The notes under the pieces were generated by a model. That model worked only from the letters and a program-made list of their open reading frames with translations, did no database searches and had not been told where the DNA came from. DNA of 17,101 nucleotides. Origin: CAZDQL01 sp964507325 (GTDB taxonomy: Bacteria; Planctomycetota; UBA1135; GCA-002686595). The DNA lies in the NCBI GenBank assembly GCA_964507325.1, contig CAZDQL010000119.1:1-17101 (forward strand), given 5' to 3'. Below are positions 14,058 through 17,101 of the stretch, piece by piece (position 1 is the first letter of the stretch; each line of letters begins with the position of its first letter). The position numbers and the translations under genes are program-made.

Positions 14058-15853
14058 TCAGCGCCCTTCCCCAGGGTGGATCAGGAGGTCCACCGCCAGG
14101 ACACCCCAAGAGCGCTCCTGGACCGGCTCCCCCCCGCTGCCGCGCGTCGCCGAGAAGGTGAGGGCCTCGCGCAGGGGCGCGGGGAGGTGGCGTGGGGGAG
14201 GATCGCCGCCGCGCTTGAGGCCGGTGAGGAAGGGGGTGAAGTCCGCCCACTCCCGCAGGGCGATCACCAGGTAGCGGTCGCGCAGGGGGCGGTCGAGCGC
14301 CCAGCGCTCCGGGTGCACCAGTCCCACCGGAACGAGCTCCTCCCCGCCGGCGGGGATGCCGTTGTCCCGCGTCCTCCCCATCGAGGGCCAGATCATCTCC
14401 ACCGACTGCTCGAGGTGGTGGGTGCGGCTCTCGGGAAGGGAGAGGACGGTCACGTGGAGGGGCTCCGCCTCCAGGTTGCGGATGCGCAGGGTCACGAGGT
14501 GGTACTCGCTAGCGGAGGGGCCGCCGGTGGCGTGGAGCTCGCCTCGGGCGGCGCCCTCCTCGGACCAGAGGCGCGCCACCCCTCCACCCGGATAGCGGAT
14601 CCGCTCCGACTGGCTGGGGAGCTCGAAGCGCGCCTCGAGCTTGAGGTCTCCCGGCTCGTCCGCCAGGGTGAAGAGGCTGCGCCAGCGCAGCTCCGAGCGC
14701 AGGGCATCCGCCAGGTCCCAGAGCGCCCTCGTGGTGGGCTCCGTGGAGCGCCACAGCTCGTGCCCGGTGGCGTCCAGGAGCGAGGTCTCGCCGCCCCGGG
14801 TGCGCAGGAAGACCTGCGCCAAGCCGACCTCCTCCACGGGGGTGACCAGCTCCGCCGGCAAATGGTCCATCAGCCCGGCCTCGGCGTGGATGCGCAGGGG
14901 ATCGGAGCCGCCGGGGCGCCCCACCTCGCGCGCCCACAGGGCTTGCGTGGTCTCGAATCCCGGCGCTGCCCCGACCCAGCGGCCGATCGACGTGCGCGCC
15001 CGGACCTCGGTCAGCTCCACTCGACCCAGGGGCTGCGCGCCGCGACTTTCGGCGAGGTTGCGGTGCACCTCGAAGAGGCCCCCCTCCCGCAAGCGGTGCA
15101 CGCGCCCCGCCTGGAGGACCACGCGCTCCCCCGCGGTGTGTCCGAGAAAGCCGACGGGACAGGGTTGGAAGTCGGCGCCGAAGGCCTCCCGCTGGACCGC
15201 CCCCTCGTACCAGACCGTCTGGTTGGGGTAGCGGGAGGCGATCCTCACCGCGGCCTCGTCCGCCACTCCGCGCCAGGTCGAGCCCGGCGCGCAGCGCTCG
15301 AGCCCGTCGAGGAGGAAGAAGCTCAGCACCCCCTGGTAGGCGAGCTCGCCGGCGGCGTCGTCGAAGCAGTGCTCGAAGGCGAGCTGGTACGGTGCGCAAG
15401 CGGCGACGTGGACGTAGCGTTCGTCGTCGGGGGCCTCGCCTTCGAGCGCGACCTCCCGCGGCCAGAAGGGTGCGACCAGCTCCTCGTCGAGGGGGTGTAC
15501 GCCGGCCGGCACGGAGCGCGCCTGTCGCCGCGCGGTCCCGCGCACCCCGCCGCCGGAGTGGCAGGCGTCGGTGATCACCGTCACCCGCGGCGTGATCGTC
15601 GCCAGGGCGGTCACCAGCGCGCCCAGCTCGTCGTCGATCAGGTCGTACTCCCCGCGGCGTTCTCCCCGGCGGCTGTCCCAGGCGAGGAAGGTGGAGTCCT
15701 CCCTCTCCCGTTCCCCTCCCCGGTCGGGCACGGTCGATCCGTGTCCCGAGAACCGGAAGAGCACTTCGCTCTCGGGAGTGGCGCGGGCCAGGAGCCACTC
15801 GTCGAAGGCGCGCACGATCCGCTCGTGGGTGGCCTCTTCGTCGGTCAGGACCA
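14058..15853 (-). CDS. Caspase-family (C14) peptidase, N-terminus lost in assembly gap
   Basis: The frame is open from the gap edge at 15853 to TGA at 14058-14060, about 598 codons. Near the visible N-terminal end is the caspase/metacaspase dyad: His in FRFSGHGS (codon 15741-15743) and, 60 residues on, Cys in TDACHSGGG (codon 15561-15563). The p20-like core extends to roughly 250 residues, then about 350 residues follow. These include a beta-rich C-terminal part (SEYHLVTLRIRNLEAEPLHV to RYLVIALREW) resembling the DUF4384-type domain often attached to bacterial caspases. The start, any signal peptide and the first catalytic-domain strands are in the gap. Such proteins cleave after Arg/Lys or Asp; specificity cannot be read here. 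It converges on the NorB-like gene with 15 nt between stops. Confidence 0.85.
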
Positions 15854-15953
15854 NNNNNNNNNNNNNNNNNNNNNNNNNNNNNNNNNNNNNNNNNNNNNNN
15901 NNNNNNNNNNNNNNNNNNNNNNNNNNNNNNNNNNNNNNNNNNNNNNNNNNNNN
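15854..15953. other. Assembly gap (100 N)
   Basis: A run of exactly 100 N, the conventional size for a scaffold gap of unknown length. It removes the start of the caspase gene and whatever separates it from the ferritin-like gene, so the true distance and gene content here are unknown. Translations spanning it are artefacts. Confidence 0.98.
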
Positions 15954-15979
15954 CCGGCGCCGGGCCCCGCTGCCCTGGA

Positions 15980-16498
15980 TCAGCCCGTTTCCAGGCCGAA
16001 CTCGGCGGTGTCGAACCAGTAGCCCATGCCGGTGACGCTGTCGATCTCGGCCTGGACGATGGCGTAGTGCCCCTCCTCGATCTCGATGAAGCGCCCGAAG
16101 AGGGTGCGCCCCTCCTGGTCCAGCTCCTTCACCATGCGCTTGTAGAAGGCGCCGGTCTCCTCCTCCACCACCAGGGCCTGGCGCAGCATGTCGAGCTCTG
16201 CGTCGAAGCGCTTCTTCTGGTCCGGATCGACGTTGGAGCGCAGCCGCGCGACCCCCGCCTCGACCACCTCCTTGGAGGGCAGGACCGTCTCCAGCTCGAC
16301 CTGTTCGATGCTGCCGGTCTTCTGCCACTCGGTCAGGCGGCTCTCGAGGTAGGCCAGGTGACCCTGCTCCTCCTGGGCCAGGGTCTCGAAGACCCGACGG
16401 GCCTTGTCGTCGCTCGCCTTGGCGGCGGCATCGACGTAGAGGGCGTGCACCCGGGTCTCGTATTCGATGGCGGTCTTGATCGCTTCTTCGAGTTTCAT
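15980..16498 (-). CDS. Ferritin-like diiron protein (rubrerythrin-type, no rubredoxin domain)
   Basis: 172 residues forming a four-helix bundle. Two repeats of the diiron pattern are visible: Glu14 (IEYETRVHALY), then Glu44-Gln-Gly-His47; and Glu114 (VEEETGAFY), then Glu141-Glu-Gly-His144. Proteins of this group bind two irons and act in peroxide reduction or iron handling. There is no C-terminal CxxC rubredoxin domain, so an external electron donor would be needed, as in erythrin-like proteins. The ATG at 16498 has a strong AGGAG (16505-16509 on the plus strand), six bases away. It is divergent from a lipoprotein gene; downstream is the assembly gap. The precise subfamily is uncertain. Confidence 0.8.
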   Translation of the reverse strand: MKLEEAIKTAIEYETRVHALYVDAAAKASDDKARRVFETLAQEEQGHLAYLESRLTEWQKTGSIEQVELETVLPSKEVVEAGVARLRSNVDPDQKKRFDAELDMLRQALVVEEETGAFYKRMVKELDQEGRTLFGRFIEIEEGHYAIVQAEIDSVTGMGYWFDTAEFGLETG

Positions 16499-16651
16499 AC
16501 CGGTCTCCTGCGGGGCGGGGCGCAGAGATTAGCAGCCCGCCGGGCCAGGGGGGAGACCAGACGGGTTCAAGACCGCCGGCCGGCGGGGACGACAGGACGC
16601 CGTGCCCCTCGCCGTCGTGTCCTGCCCCTGGACACCTGCCAAGGAACCCCC

Positions 16652-17101
16652 ATGACCAGCCCCCTGCGCGCCCTCGCCTGCGCCCTGCCCCTGGCCCTGG
16701 CCTCCTGCGCCAGCGTGCCGCCGATCGAGACCCCCTCCGGACGACCCGAGTGCTCGATCTCCGGGGCGACCAACGATCAGGTCCAGGACCATCTCCTGTC
16801 GTGCTTCATGGCGGAAGGGTGGATGCTCCGACAGCAGACGCCCAGCCAGCTCGTGCTCTGGAAGGAGAACTCGAGCGTCCTGCAGAACGCCCTGCTCGGC
16901 AGTCGCTACGACCCGACGACCACCCACGAGGTGCGACTCGTCTTCGCCGGCAACCCGGGGTCGGCCGTGCGCGTCTTCGGGCAGGTGGCCCTCGTCACCA
17001 ACGAGGGGTCGGCCTTCGAGCAGCGCAACGACCTCACCGGCGGGCAGGCGGGGCACGAGCTGTGGCAACTGCTCAGGCGGGTCGAGGGGCGCTTCGTTCA
17101 G
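16652..17101 (+). CDS. Predicted lipoprotein, 3' partial
   Basis: The frame is open from ATG 16652 to the end of the window (150 codons, no stop). The N-terminus MTSPLRALACALPLALASC is a lipoprotein signal peptide with lipobox LASC and lipidated Cys19, placing the protein at a membrane facing the periplasm. AAGGAA at 16641-16646, five bases upstream, is the ribosome site. The mature part (about 25-150) has a predicted mixed alpha/beta character, with repeated hydrophobic strands (QLVLWKEN, HEVRLVFAG, AVRVFGQVALVTNEGSAFEQ) and two further cysteines, at residues 34 and 51. I do not recognise the family. A 6-bp hairpin, GTGTCC/GGACAC (16617-16635), lies just upstream, and the ferritin-like gene is divergent, 153 nt away. 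Confidence 0.7.
   Translation, partial: MTSPLRALACALPLALASCASVPPIETPSGRPECSISGATNDQVQDHLLSCFMAEGWMLRQQTPSQLVLWKENSSVLQNALLGSRYDPTTTHEVRLVFAGNPGSAVRVFGQVALVTNEGSAFEQRNDLTGGQAGHELWQLLRRVEGRFVQ

Noticed and set aside
14076..16022. Long plus-strand open frame across the caspase region
   Set aside because: It passes through the 100-N gap and is antisense to the caspase gene, which has a clear His/Cys dyad.
14058..16328. Single minus-strand protein joining the caspase frame to upstream sequence through the gap
   Set aside because: The frame across N is arbitrary, and its upstream part is an out-of-frame translation of the ferritin-like gene.

Overview
The window is 17.1 kb of GC-rich, gene-dense bacterial DNA with a 100-N assembly gap at 15854-15953. 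The genes are those of a free-living, respiring Gram-negative-type bacterium: lipoprotein signal, electron-transfer flavoprotein dehydrogenase, cytochrome c with a heme-copper oxidase-like subunit, PilZ protein and caspase-like peptidase. Several proteins carry long Lys/Arg/Ala-rich tails, six genes start with GTG, and none of the 17 stop codons seen is TAA. This fits a high-GC lineage such as Planctomycetota, or less likely Myxococcota or a relative. That placement is inference; no marker was searched.

Layout. 1-4295 is a translation and housekeeping run on the plus strand: the C-terminal end of ffh, rpsP with a basic tail, a protein with an endonuclease III-like fold lacking the catalytic residues and fused to a histone H1-like tail, maf, rpmE and prfA. 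4392-6202 holds a membrane protein of unknown function and prmC, whose product modifies the GGQ glutamine of the release factor encoded just upstream. 6168-6557 is a PilZ gene on the minus strand, convergent with and overlapping the end of prmC. 6751-7974 is ssb followed closely by a moaD-moaE fusion. 8143-11326 holds ETF-ubiquinone oxidoreductase and leucyl aminopeptidase (pepA). 11411-11497 is a minus-strand tRNA-Leu(UAA) with encoded CCA. 11806-14042 is a two-gene operon for a membrane-anchored dihaem cytochrome c and a NorB-like heme-copper oxidase family subunit. 14058-15853 is a caspase-family peptidase on the minus strand whose N-terminus falls in the gap. 15980-16498 is a ferritin-like diiron protein on the minus strand, divergent from a lipoprotein gene that runs off the window end.

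The most unusual content is the cytochrome c/NorB-like pair. By eye, the large subunit keeps the overall NorB fold and the helix VII His-His pair. It has Gly and Ala where NorB has the helix VI FeB-ligand His and the catalytic Glu, and Met where NorB has the second low-spin haem His. It is therefore probably not a standard NO reductase. The second unusual item is the endonuclease III-like pseudoenzyme with eight perfect-period AxAKKK repeats. The moaD-moaE fusion, which needs cleavage after its internal Gly-Gly to act, and the gap-truncated caspase are also notable.
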